Notes: generated by a model from the letters alone, not told the origin. A stretch of DNA of 64,000 nt from CAYUJH01 sp964394585 (GCA_964394585.1 CAYMYI010000003.1:18115-82114); one strand, 5' to 3'. Counted from the first letter of the stretch, positions 42,144 through 51,822 are shown. Numbers and translations: made by a program.

Positions 42144-44279
42144 ATGAGTAACGAAAAAGAGCCTAAAGAGTACGAAACACAGCCTGAAAATACTTCTGAA
42201 GAACCCAAATCGGCATCGCCTACCGATGCCAACGAGGTTGATGCACAAGATTCGCACTCTGCAAGCTCCACCCCCGAAGCCGCTCTCACTTCTGATAGTG
42301 AACCCCAAGATGTAGAACACGATAACGCCAACGAGATGTTACAAGAAGAAAATGTAGCCCCCGAAACAGAAAGCAAAGCTGAAAGTGCTGCTGAAGAAAC
42401 AGACTCTAAAGAGGAAACATCCGCAGAAACTATAGCTGCGTCTCAAGAAGATGATATTCACTCTTCGGAAACACATCATAACGATGATGAAGGAGGAGAA
42501 GAGGACCATCACGAAGAAGACGATGGCTTAGACTATTCTTCAATGTCGTTAGAAGAACTTGTTGCCCAAGCACAAGCCATTGCAGCTAACGAGCATAACC
42601 TTCGCAAAGCAGACCGAAAGATGGGACAAATCCGCGAAGAAGTTGATAGAATTAACAACGCTTTGCGTGAAGAGCAGCATAGTGCTTTTGCAGCAAAAGC
42701 CAATGAGACTACGGAAGAAGGGCAAGAAGAGGCAGAAGTAGCTCCATTCCGCTATGAGCAGCCAAGAGAAGTAGAAGAGTTCTACGCATTGTTTAAGGAT
42801 GTAAAGGAGCGCAAACAGAAGCATTATGAAAACCTTACAAAAGAGCGTGAGGATAATTTGGCGAAAAAGCGAAAAATTATTGCTGAAATAAAGCAAATAA
42901 TTGAAAATACCGAGCAAGCAGGTAGCCTTGCTAAAGTAAAAGAATTTCAAAAAGAGTGGAAACAGATAGGTTCTGTTCCTAAACTCGATGCAGATGATTT
43001 ATACAAAACTTATAATGCACTGCTCGACTTGTTCTATGATAATAAAAGTATTGAGTACGATTTAAAAGAACTAGATCGCAAGAAAAACCTCGAATTAAAA
43101 TTAGCAATCTGTGAGCGAGCCGAAGCCTTGTTGGAAAGCTCTAACATTAATGATGCGGTGCGCTCTTTAAACCTATTGCATGAAGATTTTAAAGGAATTG
43201 GCCCGGTGCCTCGTGAAGAACAAGAAGCCGTATGGAAGCGCTTTAAGGAAGCGTCGGATGAGTTGTATAATCGCAAGCGCCAAATTGCAGAAGAATTTAA
43301 AAAAGAGCTCGCAGAGAACATGCAGCAAAAGCAACAACTATGCTTAGAAGTAGAGGCTTTTGTGAATTTCGATTCAGATCGCATAAAAGAGTGGAATGCC
43401 AAAACCAAAGAATTGCTTGCTTTGCAAGAACGATGGGAAAAGATAGGTCCTTTACCTCGCGAAGTGGCGAAAGACATCAACAAGCAGTTTTGGGGTGATT
43501 TCAAGAATTTCTTTGCTAACAAATCTCGTTTTTTTGAAAAACTTGAAGCTCAACGCACTGAAAATCTTAAACTCAAACAAGCGTTAGTGGAGCAAGCAGA
43601 GGCGTTGAAAGAAAGTAAAGATTGGGCAGAAACTGCACAGAAACTGAAAGAACTGCAGCAAGAGTGGCGCAAAATAGGACCTGTGCCCGAATCGCATCGC
43701 AATACAATTTATGCTACTTTTAAAGCAGCATGCGACTACTTCTTTAACCGTAAGCGCAACCGCAGGTCAGAACAAGACAAAGAATTTGAGGAAAACCTCA
43801 AGAAGAAAAAAGAAGTTTGTAAAGCAATTGAAGCGCTTGCAAAGCAAGAAGGCGCTACCCTAGAGCAGCTTGACGAACAGTTGAAGCTATACAACGAAAT
43901 TGGCTTTGTCCCTCGCAAAGATATTAACACAATCCTTGAAAAGATGATTGCCGCTATTGATGCCTTCTTTGATGGTTTGAAAGGGTTAGAAGAAGAAGAG
44001 TTAGAGAAAAAGCGGGTAACTTACAAAGGAGAAGTTATGAAGAGTGTACCAAATGCTTCGAAAAAGCTAGAACGCCAAGAGCTTGCCATCCGTAGCAAGA
44101 TTCAGCAAAAAGAGAACGATATTGCCCTTTGGCAAAATAACCTGCAGTTTTTTGCTAGTTCTAAAACGGCTGACAAATTGCGCGATGAATTCCAACACAA
44201 AATTGAAGATGCACAAAAGAACATTGAATCTCTAAAAGAACAATTACGAATCTTACAGAGCATTACTGATAATTCGTAA
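42144..44279 (+). CDS. DUF349 repeat protein with acidic N-terminal region
   Basis: The 711-residue protein begins with about 150 strongly acidic, low-complexity residues rich in Glu, Asp, Ser and His. The rest is charged and helical and contains five DUF349 repeats. Each holds a variant of EWKQIGSVPK: KGIGPVPREEQ, EKIGPLPREVA, RKIGPVPESHR and NEIGFVPRKD. No signal peptide or membrane segment is seen, so it should be cytoplasmic. The family is common in Bacteroidota and its function is unknown. I chose ATG 42144 because of the promoter element at 42101. A strong terminator follows the gene. Confidence 0.85.
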   Translation: MSNEKEPKEYETQPENTSEEPKSASPTDANEVDAQDSHSASSTPEAALTSDSEPQDVEHDNANEMLQEENVAPETESKAESAAEETDSKEETSAETIAASQEDDIHSSETHHNDDEGGEEDHHEEDDGLDYSSMSLEELVAQAQAIAANEHNLRKADRKMGQIREEVDRINNALREEQHSAFAAKANETTEEGQEEAEVAPFRYEQPREVEEFYALFKDVKERKQKHYENLTKEREDNLAKKRKIIAEIKQIIENTEQAGSLAKVKEFQKEWKQIGSVPKLDADDLYKTYNALLDLFYDNKSIEYDLKELDRKKNLELKLAICERAEALLESSNINDAVRSLNLLHEDFKGIGPVPREEQEAVWKRFKEASDELYNRKRQIAEEFKKELAENMQQKQQLCLEVEAFVNFDSDRIKEWNAKTKELLALQERWEKIGPLPREVAKDINKQFWGDFKNFFANKSRFFEKLEAQRTENLKLKQALVEQAEALKESKDWAETAQKLKELQQEWRKIGPVPESHRNTIYATFKAACDYFFNRKRNRRSEQDKEFEENLKKKKEVCKAIEALAKQEGATLEQLDEQLKLYNEIGFVPRKDINTILEKMIAAIDAFFDGLKGLEEEELEKKRVTYKGEVMKSVPNASKKLERQELAIRSKIQQKENDIALWQNNLQFFASSKTADKLRDEFQHKIEDAQKNIESLKEQLRILQSITDNS

Positions 44280-44305
44280 GCTGTTTTATAAGAAAGATTA
44301 AATAA

Positions 44306-44342
44306 AAAAAGAGGCTGCCTAGGAAATAAGCAGCCTCTTTTT
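44306..44342. terminator. Bidirectional intrinsic terminator
   Basis: AAAAAGAGGCTGC at 44306-44318 pairs perfectly with GCAGCCTCTTTTT at 44330-44342, a 13-bp stem with an 11-base loop and A/T tracts on both sides. It sits between the convergent DUF349 and DUF1573 genes and can serve both. Confidence 0.92.
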
Positions 44343-44367
44343 GGTAAAAATCAAGGGAGCTACATTT

Positions 44368-45489
44368 TTATTTTTGCCCGTTAGTGTCATTTTCAGGAGC
44401 TTCTACTTCAGACTCAATCCACAAAGTGGCTACATCTTGAGTAGGATCATTAGTAATTACCGTAACGCTTTTCTTTTGTTTGCCCGTGCGGCTTCCACTG
44501 CTGAAGGTTACATCAATAGTAGTTGATTCTCCTGGTGCTAGCTCCATTTTCTTGGGGCGCGATGCAGTACAACCGCAAGATGCTTTCGTTTTACGGATTT
44601 TTAGAGGGGCTTCGCCTTCGTTGGTGATGGTGAAGCTGGTAGTTACCCGATCTTGCTGTTTAATAATACCGAAGTTATGCTTCATCTTATCAAATTTCAC
44701 TTTAGGAGCTTTAGATCCTGCAAGAGAATTTTTAAAATTTTCACGGATATTGGCGCTTAGATTAATGCGCTTTTCGGCCTTTTCGCTGTCGTTAGTTTTT
44801 AGGTTGAAATATTCGAACAGGTATCCCCAATCGTCTTTCTGTGAGGCATCGTACGAAAACTGCAGTGTAGCAGTTTTTCCTGGAGCAATGGTAGAGTTAT
44901 CAATCGTAGCAGTTACATGTGCCGGTAGACTGGAGTTCTCTAAGTCGATTGTTATAGGCGTTTTACCTTGGTTGTAAAGGATGGTAGAGGCTGTGTCGGC
45001 ACCATCGTGCATTACATCTCCAAAAACGATATGGCTTGTTTTAAAACGGATATTGCCCGATTCCATCGGATACCAATCGGCAGGGCCCTTAGGGCGAGGA
45101 GTTACGTCGCCTGAAATACGCAACACATACAATTGTGGGGCGCTATCAGTGTCATCATCGGTTTTCACACGTACGCTAACAGTTTTATTAAACTTCCCCG
45201 GACGGTTCCGAGGCTCGTAGCTTGCCTTTACATAACCGGTTTCGCCGGGAGCTACTTCTGCTTTCGTCCAGTCGGGTGTAGTGCATCCACAAGAAGCTTT
45301 CACGTCGGTAAGGGCAATGGGGGCATCGCCTGTGTTTTTAAAAGTGAAGGTTACTTGAGCCGCACCATCTTCTTCTTTAATCACGCCAAAGTCGTGAGTT
45401 GTTTTGTCAAACTCGATTTTCCCCTGGGCAAATGTCTGTAGCCCAAAAAATGAGCAGATTACTAGAATACCAATGTTTTTTTTCAGCAT
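44368..45489 (-). CDS. Exported DUF1573 protein with two repeats
   Basis: The 373-residue protein has a signal peptide (NIGILVICSFFGLQTFAQ). Two immunoglobulin-like DUF1573 domains follow, each starting FDKTTHDFGVIKEEDG- or FDKMKHNFGIIKQQDR-like and each carrying the cysteine motif ASCGCT followed by PGE. A further immunoglobulin-like domain lies between them (about 150-245). DUF1573 proteins are abundant in the envelope of Bacteroidota; their function is not established. The gene is monocistronic and ends at the shared terminator. Confidence 0.88.
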   Translation of the reverse strand: MLKKNIGILVICSFFGLQTFAQGKIEFDKTTHDFGVIKEEDGAAQVTFTFKNTGDAPIALTDVKASCGCTTPDWTKAEVAPGETGYVKASYEPRNRPGKFNKTVSVRVKTDDDTDSAPQLYVLRISGDVTPRPKGPADWYPMESGNIRFKTSHIVFGDVMHDGADTASTILYNQGKTPITIDLENSSLPAHVTATIDNSTIAPGKTATLQFSYDASQKDDWGYLFEYFNLKTNDSEKAEKRINLSANIRENFKNSLAGSKAPKVKFDKMKHNFGIIKQQDRVTTSFTITNEGEAPLKIRKTKASCGCTASRPKKMELAPGESTTIDVTFSSGSRTGKQKKSVTVITNDPTQDVATLWIESEVEAPENDTNGQK

Positions 45490-45635
45490 AACGAATTGGT
45501 TTTGTATGAAAAATTATAGAATTATTAGAAAGGTGAAAGCAATGTTGAAACGTAAAATATGGCGAGATGTTCAATCTGCAACCAGATAAAATATGGTATA
45601 AAAAAAGTACACATTCCTATTTTCTACTACCATAA

Positions 45636-45643
45636 CAAAGTTA
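45636..45643 (-). promoter_or_regulatory. -7 promoter element for the DUF1573 gene
   Basis: CAAAGTTA on the plus strand is TAACTTTG on the minus strand, matching TAnnTTTG. The leader to the ATG at 45489 would be about 140 bases. A clear -33 element is not visible. Confidence 0.45.
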
Positions 45644-45896
45644 TATACTTTTTGCTCTTTTGTACCTTAACGAGTTGGTAACGAAATCTGTTTGCGGCAA
45701 ATCTCAGGCGATACCCATCAATCTCATAAGGATTTAATAAAATTTTTGACTTTTTAAAGAAAGCCCTGCAAGTAATGTAGCCCTTTTATACTCAGCTATT
45801 TAGCCCTCGAGTGTGGAGTTTCTAAATGTTTCTCAACAAAGCTGTATATCAGCTTTATGAATTCCAAAAGCCATAAACAGCCCATTAGTTTTTGTG

Positions 45897-45904
45897 TAAC
45901 TTTG
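45897..45904 (+). promoter_or_regulatory. -7 promoter element for the barrel/PD40 gene
   Basis: TAACTTTG at 45897-45904 matches TAnnTTTG and lies 55 bases before the ATG at 45960. A -33 element is not clear. Confidence 0.5.
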
Positions 45905-45959
45905 TGAAAGAATAGATAAAAAAGCACTTACTCCCTCAATTACAATCTCTTTGTAAATA

Positions 45960-48374
45960 ATGAAAAATCGTCACTTCATTACAGCCTTTCTTTTTGGTGG
46001 GCTTCTGCTTTTGGTTTCTCCACTTTATGCACAATTAAAAGAAACAGATCGATACCTAAGTATTGGAGTGCAGATAGGAACAGCGCATTATTTTGGCGAC
46101 TTATCTCCTGAAAGCAGCTATTTTTCTACGGAATTTTCGCTGACCGAACCCACGATAGGTGTCCAATTGCAAAAACGGATGAGTGCACGTTTTTCTACGG
46201 AAGTAAGCCTACAGTGGGCTCGCCTTTTGGGCGACGATGTACTCGCTGAAGTGGGTGGTTTTAATTATAGAAGAAACCTGCACTTTCGAAACGATATTAC
46301 CGAGTTAGCTATCAAAGCGCAGTGGGATATCGTGCCAAGCCGTGGGCATTATTCGAAGCGAAGTTTGGTAACACCGTATGTGTTTGGAGGAGTGGGCGTA
46401 TTTCATCATCGCCCTCGGGCAAAAACCGATGTAGCAAATGGTGGGGTATGGGTACCTTTATCATCTTTAAGAACGGAAGGGCAATCAGAAGCCTATGGCG
46501 ACTTTGCTATTTCGTTTCCACTTGGGATAGGGACAAGGTTTAAAATCAACGATAAGATGAATGCCTCCGTAGAAGTTGGCTTTCGGTTCACCAACACCGA
46601 TTACCTCGACGATGTAAGCGGTACGTATCCTTCTGCCGAAGCTTTTGCCGATAACTCGTTGGCATTCCGGATGTCAAATCGTTCACAAGAAACCGAAGCA
46701 GCCCGCACTGGAGAGTTGCGCGAGGTGCCTACTTCTGCTATGCCCGTGGGAAGTCCTCGAGGCGATGACCGATCTGCCGATCGCTTTTTGTTTACCGGTA
46801 TTAAGCTACAGTATATTCTGGCAAAGAACCCTAAGAAAACACAACTATCGCGTTTACACCGGATCAATACACCAATAGAAACACTAGCGATGTTGCCTCC
46901 AAAGCCCGACTCTACCTATTTACGTTTCCAGGACCGTTACAAAGTCGAGAATTTAGCAATTAATTCCGAGTATTCGGAGATGTCGCCTCGCTTCTATCAA
47001 GGTGGGCTGGTGTACGTATCGGATCGGCGCGATAATAAGAATTTTGAGAAGAAAGGGCGCAGCGGCTATTTTAACTTTTTCTACTCTCCCATTCACGACT
47101 TGTTTAAAAACGAGCTAACGAAGCCTATTTTCTTAAAGGATAAACCGTTTTTGAAGCATCATCATTTCGCGGCAGACTACCTTGAGAACCGCCAACAAAT
47201 TATCCTCTCGCTATATGAGCAAAACGATAATTCGGCTGAAGTAAAAAAACGCAAATTGTACATAGCCGATGTAGCAGGTGAAAATGTATGGGAAAATATC
47301 CGCCCATTACCCTTTGCGAACGAGAACTCCTCGATTACACAGTGCTCGGTGAGCGACGATGGTAAAACCTTGTATTTTGCCTCTGATCGTCCAGGTGGCT
47401 TTGGAGGAACCGATTTATATGTAAGCTACTTGTATAAAGGGCAATGGACGTACCCTATCAATTTAGGAGAGAAAATCAATACGGAAGGAAACGAAATGTT
47501 TCCGTTTATCCATGCCGAAGGGCACCTGTATTTTGCCTCCGACGGGCATCCTGGAATGGGGGGGCTTGATGTCTTTGAAGCAATGCTAAATAAAGAAAGT
47601 TCGGTTATCCATATAAAAAACGTAGGAGCCCCTATCAATTCTACTGAAGATGATTTTGGGCTCATTTTAGATAAAGTAAAACGCCACGGCTATTTCACTT
47701 CGAACCGCGATGGAGGAAAAGGCGGAAATGATATTTATAAGCTCGAAGTACTAAAGCTAGCACCATCGCGCGAACTCACCGACGAACGCAAAGACTTATT
47801 CCAAGTAGAAGAGATGACTTTGAAAGGAATGATTGTTAATAAAAATACGAATGAGCCCATCCCTCGCGCAATTGTGAAACTATTTGATAAGCTAGAAGAC
47901 GATTTAATGCTGACACGCTCTGATAACTTTGGACGTTTTGAATTTAAAATCCATAGCGATGGGCTTTACGAAATTGGCAGTACTGTACGTGGCTTTCAGC
48001 GAATGAAAAATGAAGAATTTAGCACCGTAGGTATTATTGGCGATTCGACCTTCAACTATACCATTGCGATGGAGCCAATCAGTTATAAATTCAGAGTGAA
48101 AGGGAAAGTAACTGATAAGGAAACCGGCGAGCCTATTGTGGGTGCAGAAGTGGTGTTACTCAATCTGTACGATGATCAAAATGAAAGCATCATTACCGAT
48201 TTGGATGGTTCATATTCTTTTGAGTTAAAGAAAGATCACAATTATGTACTTTTTATGTTAGAGTTAGGATACGAGCACTGGGAAATTGAACTCTCTACGT
48301 TTAACAAGAGAAGCTCTGAAACGAAAATTGTGAATATTGAACTGAACCCGAAAGAGTATGACGAATACGATTAA
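45960..48374 (+). CDS. Outer-membrane barrel fused to PD40 repeats and carboxypeptidase-regulatory domains
   Basis: The 804-residue exported protein has a signal peptide (FGGLLLLVSPLYAQ). An N-terminal region of about 270 residues resembles a DUF6089-type outer-membrane beta-barrel (SIGVQIGTAHYFGDLSPESS). PD40/WD40-like repeats follow at about 330-610, with LYFASDRPGGFGGTDLYVS, LYFASDGHPGMGGLDVFEA and GYFTSNRDGGKGGNDIYKL. Two carboxypeptidase-regulatory-like domains come next (about 620-710 and 715-800). It resembles PorE/PD40 proteins near type IX secretion and gliding systems but ends without the usual OmpA-like peptidoglycan-binding domain. The ldcA-like gene overlaps its end by 17 bases. 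Confidence 0.82.
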   Translation: MKNRHFITAFLFGGLLLLVSPLYAQLKETDRYLSIGVQIGTAHYFGDLSPESSYFSTEFSLTEPTIGVQLQKRMSARFSTEVSLQWARLLGDDVLAEVGGFNYRRNLHFRNDITELAIKAQWDIVPSRGHYSKRSLVTPYVFGGVGVFHHRPRAKTDVANGGVWVPLSSLRTEGQSEAYGDFAISFPLGIGTRFKINDKMNASVEVGFRFTNTDYLDDVSGTYPSAEAFADNSLAFRMSNRSQETEAARTGELREVPTSAMPVGSPRGDDRSADRFLFTGIKLQYILAKNPKKTQLSRLHRINTPIETLAMLPPKPDSTYLRFQDRYKVENLAINSEYSEMSPRFYQGGLVYVSDRRDNKNFEKKGRSGYFNFFYSPIHDLFKNELTKPIFLKDKPFLKHHHFAADYLENRQQIILSLYEQNDNSAEVKKRKLYIADVAGENVWENIRPLPFANENSSITQCSVSDDGKTLYFASDRPGGFGGTDLYVSYLYKGQWTYPINLGEKINTEGNEMFPFIHAEGHLYFASDGHPGMGGLDVFEAMLNKESSVIHIKNVGAPINSTEDDFGLILDKVKRHGYFTSNRDGGKGGNDIYKLEVLKLAPSRELTDERKDLFQVEEMTLKGMIVNKNTNEPIPRAIVKLFDKLEDDLMLTRSDNFGRFEFKIHSDGLYEIGSTVRGFQRMKNEEFSTVGIIGDSTFNYTIAMEPISYKFRVKGKVTDKETGEPIVGAEVVLLNLYDDQNESIITDLDGSYSFELKKDHNYVLFMLELGYEHWEIELSTFNKRSSETKIVNIELNPKEYDEYD

Positions 48375-49272
48375 TTTCCCTCAACGCCCTACTCCTTTAC
48401 AAAAAGGAGATTTGGTACGCATTGTGGCGCCTTCCGGGAAATTAGATGATTCTCTTGAAAATGCCGTAGCATTACTGAATAATTGGGGAGTGGAAGTAAA
48501 ATTAGGGAAATATCTTTTTGAAAACCACGGTACGTTTGCCGCCAAGGATGCCCATCGTCTTGCCGATTTGCAAGAAGCCCTCGACGACCCCCACACCAGG
48601 GCTATTTTCTGTGCACGGGGTGGGTACGGCATCACCAGAATTTTAGATCAAATTGATTTTACTAAATTCATCAAATCCCCAAAATGGGTAATTGGCTATA
48701 GCGATATTACCGCTTTGCATGTGCATTTGTTAGCTATGGGGTGGCAGTCGTTACATGCGCCCATGGCAGCGCACTATCCCGAACGCTGCTCGTACGAAGC
48801 TTTCGAAGCCCTACGGGCAATCCTTTTTGGAAAATCGGTTACCTTAAATGTTTTACCACATACAGCAAATCAAGAAGGTGCTGCCGAAGCGATACTCGTA
48901 GGGGGAAACCTTGCCATGTTGCACGATGCCTTATCAACTCCCTCCGATTGGCAAACAACAGGTAGAATTTTGTACTTAGAAGAAGTGAATGAAAAGCTCT
49001 ATGCTATCGACCGGATGATGACCCACTTACTGCGTGCCGGGAAGCTACACGATTTGGCAGGGCTGGTGATAGGGCATTTTGATACGGTGCCAGTTCGTGG
49101 CAACGAATTTGCCCTCAATGTAGAAGAAATTGTTTTGGAAAAAGTAGCCCGGTTCAACTACCCAGTGGGTTTTCAGTTTCCTATTGGGCATCATGCCCAC
49201 AACATGCCTATTGTAAATGGTGCTATGGGACGGCTCTCGGTAACAAAACAATCGATTACCTTATCTTTTTAA
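48358..49272 (+). CDS. LD-carboxypeptidase (family S66)
   Basis: The 304-residue peptidase probably removes D-alanine from murein tetrapeptides during cell-wall recycling. The motif IGYSDITAL gives the nucleophile Ser115. FCARGGYGITRIL, LVGGNLAML, YLEEVNEKLYAIDRMM (Glu) and the C-terminal IGHHAHNMP (His) complete the S66 triad region. No signal peptide is seen, consistent with the cytoplasmic LdcA. The ATG at 48358 lies inside the preceding gene (17-base overlap). Confidence 0.9.
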   Translation: MTNTINFPQRPTPLQKGDLVRIVAPSGKLDDSLENAVALLNNWGVEVKLGKYLFENHGTFAAKDAHRLADLQEALDDPHTRAIFCARGGYGITRILDQIDFTKFIKSPKWVIGYSDITALHVHLLAMGWQSLHAPMAAHYPERCSYEAFEALRAILFGKSVTLNVLPHTANQEGAAEAILVGGNLAMLHDALSTPSDWQTTGRILYLEEVNEKLYAIDRMMTHLLRAGKLHDLAGLVIGHFDTVPVRGNEFALNVEEIVLEKVARFNYPVGFQFPIGHHAHNMPIVNGAMGRLSVTKQSITLSF

Positions 49273-49278
49273 CTGCCT

Positions 49279-50019
49279 ATGAAGCGTGCAATTTTTTGGC
49301 TGATTCTTCATGTAAGTGCTACGGTGCTTGTATGCGCACAAGATCCCACACCAGCTCCCCCTGCAGCAGCGGACTCTACCGGGGTAAACAACGACCCTAT
49401 TCTGGTATTCACTACAAAAATGTACTTACAGGCTATTGAGGGCGATACATTGAAGAAATATTTCTTTGAGCAAAAAGTAAAAAATGCCGTGGCAGCTACA
49501 ATGATGTTTCCCCCAGCCGACTCGGCAAATAAGGCATGGCAACCTCGTGCAGAAGCTGTTACACACGATGAACAGCCCTTAGAACAGGTGATTACCGAAG
49601 CGCGAGCTGATTACTCTTCGTGGAAACAATACCGAAAAAGCCGAGCAAAATGGATAAAAAAGCAAAAAAAGAAAAAGAAAAAAGCCTATCGGAAGTTCTG
49701 TAGAAAATTCCGAAAAGGGAAAACGGAGTTTAACTGGAACCGCCTCGAAGAAGAAGAAAAAGCATACGAAGAAGAGCAAAAAAAGAAAGAAGAAGAAAAA
49801 GCCGAACGCAAACGCCAAAAGAAAGAGGACCGCAAAGCACGGCGCGAAGAGCGTAAAAATCGGCGCGAAGAAAAACGGAATCGAAAAAAGAGCAAAGAAG
49901 AAGAAACCGAAGAACGGGAAGATTGGTGGAATATAGAGGAACCGCCTCCTGCCGAAGAAGATGACTCAGAAGAAAAAGAAGAAGATGACGATGGAAATGG
50001 CGATGACGATAACGGCTAA
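49279..50019 (+). CDS. Exported protein with extreme charge blocks, function unknown
   Basis: The 246-residue product has a signal peptide (AIFWLILHVSATVLVCAQ) and a normal-looking segment to about residue 110. A lysine/arginine-rich block follows (about 115-150, including IKKQKKKKKKAYRKF), then mixed EEEEKAYEEEQKKKEEE-type helices and arginine-rich repeats (RKARREERKNRREEKR). The final tail of about 25 residues is purely acidic. The middle could form a single alpha-helix or coiled coil. I recognise no family for the full length. It starts seven bases after the LD-carboxypeptidase stop and ends 50 bases before the DNA ligase. Confidence 0.75.
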   Translation: MKRAIFWLILHVSATVLVCAQDPTPAPPAAADSTGVNNDPILVFTTKMYLQAIEGDTLKKYFFEQKVKNAVAATMMFPPADSANKAWQPRAEAVTHDEQPLEQVITEARADYSSWKQYRKSRAKWIKKQKKKKKKAYRKFCRKFRKGKTEFNWNRLEEEEKAYEEEQKKKEEEKAERKRQKKEDRKARREERKNRREEKRNRKKSKEEETEEREDWWNIEEPPPAEEDDSEEKEEDDDGNGDDDNG

Positions 50020-50069
50020 ACATATTCTCTCCCAAACCGATTACTACAGGAGAACGGATTGTTGCTGCT

Positions 50070-51644
50070 ATGAAAGAATTTGCTCAGCTATTTGCTTTGC
50101 TCGACCAAACGAACAAAACCTCTACAAAAGTTGCACTGCTTGCGCAATACTTTGAACAGGCTAGCGATGCGGATAAACTGTGGGTATTAGCACTGTTTTC
50201 GCACAAACGCCCAAAGCGTATGGTGAAAACAGCTTTGCTTCGGAGCTGGGCAGTGGAACTCGCCCAAATTCCTCAGTGGTTATTCGAAGAAGCCTACCAA
50301 ATGGTGGGCGATTTAGCAGAAACCATCGCTCTCACATTACCTCCCACTACCGGATCGCATGAAGGGACACTGCAAGAATGGATTGACAAAATCAGGGCAT
50401 TAGCTAATGTAGAGGAAACCAGACAAAAAGAATTTATCACCAATACTTGGAAAGCCTTTTCGGAGCAAGAACGTTTTGTGTTCAACAAACTCCTTACCGG
50501 CGGCTTTCGGATTGGAGTATCGCAAAAGCTAATGGTAAAAGCTTTAGCACAAGCTACGGAGCAAGATGCGAACGTGTTGGCACATAGGCTGATGGGCGAT
50601 TGGCACCCCGATGCTATCTCGTTCCAAGAACTAATTTATAGCGAGCGAAAAGAAGATAATTTATCGCAGCCATACCCGTTTTGTTTGGCGTATCCTGTAG
50701 AAACTCTCGAAAAAGACATCGAAAACCCGGACGACTGGCTGGCAGAGTGGAAGTGGGATGGTATCCGAGGGCAGGTGATTGTACGTGGGGGCGAACTATT
50801 CGTTTGGTCGAGGGGCGAAGAACTTGTAACCGAAAAATTCCCCGAATTTGAATCATTTAAGCATTGGACACAAAGTGCAGTGCTCGATGGCGAAATCTTG
50901 GCGTTTAAACAAGGATGCCCTCTGCCTTTTGGCGATTTACAAACACGTATTGGGCGGAAAAACCTTACGAAGAAGATTTTAGAAAACGCCCCCGTGGTTT
51001 TTCAGGCATACGATTTACTAGAGTTACAAGGGGCAGATGTAAGGGAGCAACCCTTTACCAAACGGAGAGCCTTACTCGAAACATTTGTAGCCGAACAAAG
51101 CAGTTCTGCTTTACGGCTTTCCACCTGTTTTCCGTTCCAGACCTTGGATTTCATCGAAGAAAAGCGTGAACAGGCACGGGCTGAAAATGCAGAAGGGTTG
51201 ATGCTTAAAAAAAAATCGGCACCGTACGTTATCGGTCGAAAGAAAGGGGTTTGGTGGAAATGGAAAGTAGAGCCGTATTCGGTAGATGCTGTACTTTTAT
51301 ATGCACAGAAAGGCCATGGTAGAAGAGCCGGTCTTTTTACCGACTATACCTTCGGCGTTTGGCGCGAGGGCGAGCTAGTGCCATTTGCAAAAGCCTATTC
51401 TGGTCTTACCGACCAAGAGTTTAAACAGGTAGATGCGTTCATTCGGAAAAACACCCAAGAAAAATTTGGACCGGTGCGCACTGTAAAGCCAGAACTTGTA
51501 TTTGAAATCGGCTTTGAAGGGATCGGCAAATCGAATCGGCATAAATCGGGCGTAGCCTTGCGTTTCCCTAGAATGTTGCGTTGGCGCACCGATAAGCAAA
51601 TCGAAGACGCCGATACCGTGGAGACACTTTTGGCACTGCTGTAA
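50070..51644 (+). CDS. ATP-dependent DNA ligase
   Basis: The 524-residue enzyme has the N-terminal helical DNA-binding domain of family I ligases. The adenylation motif AEWKWDGIRGQ holds the nucleotide-accepting Lys228, and motifs DGEILAF, EGLMLKKKSAPYVIG and GVWWKWK follow. An OB-fold domain occupies the C-terminus. Bacterial ligases of this type (LigB/LigC-like, about 530 residues) usually sit next to a ligase-associated exonuclease and DEXH helicase gene and are thought to act in repair. Those partners are absent here. The essential NAD-dependent ligase would be elsewhere. Confidence 0.9.
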   Translation: MKEFAQLFALLDQTNKTSTKVALLAQYFEQASDADKLWVLALFSHKRPKRMVKTALLRSWAVELAQIPQWLFEEAYQMVGDLAETIALTLPPTTGSHEGTLQEWIDKIRALANVEETRQKEFITNTWKAFSEQERFVFNKLLTGGFRIGVSQKLMVKALAQATEQDANVLAHRLMGDWHPDAISFQELIYSERKEDNLSQPYPFCLAYPVETLEKDIENPDDWLAEWKWDGIRGQVIVRGGELFVWSRGEELVTEKFPEFESFKHWTQSAVLDGEILAFKQGCPLPFGDLQTRIGRKNLTKKILENAPVVFQAYDLLELQGADVREQPFTKRRALLETFVAEQSSSALRLSTCFPFQTLDFIEEKREQARAENAEGLMLKKKSAPYVIGRKKGVWWKWKVEPYSVDAVLLYAQKGHGRRAGLFTDYTFGVWREGELVPFAKAYSGLTDQEFKQVDAFIRKNTQEKFGPVRTVKPELVFEIGFEGIGKSNRHKSGVALRFPRMLRWRTDKQIEDADTVETLLALL

Positions 51645-51822
51645 AATTTTATCGAAGCAAACGCTGCGTTCGTCCACAAAACCTATCTCTAGGGCGAATA
51701 AAAAAAAAGCATGAGAGTTTCTTGCGTAATATTGAACATGTGATTGAGTAAAATACTCAGTTGCAACGAGTTTATAAGTGGTAAAATTTTTAAGGATTAT
51801 TTGGTTTAATTGTTAAAGCTGG

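Larger units (their letters stand above)
45490..45959. other. 470-bp divergent intergenic region with promoter elements
   Basis: No coding frame is supported here. The interval separates DUF1573 (minus) from the barrel/PD40 gene (plus). It contains a minus-strand TAACTTTG at 45636-45643 and a plus-strand TAACTTTG at 45897-45904, both exact matches to the phylum -7 element. The sequence between them, about 250 bases, shows no recognised site. Confidence 0.6.
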
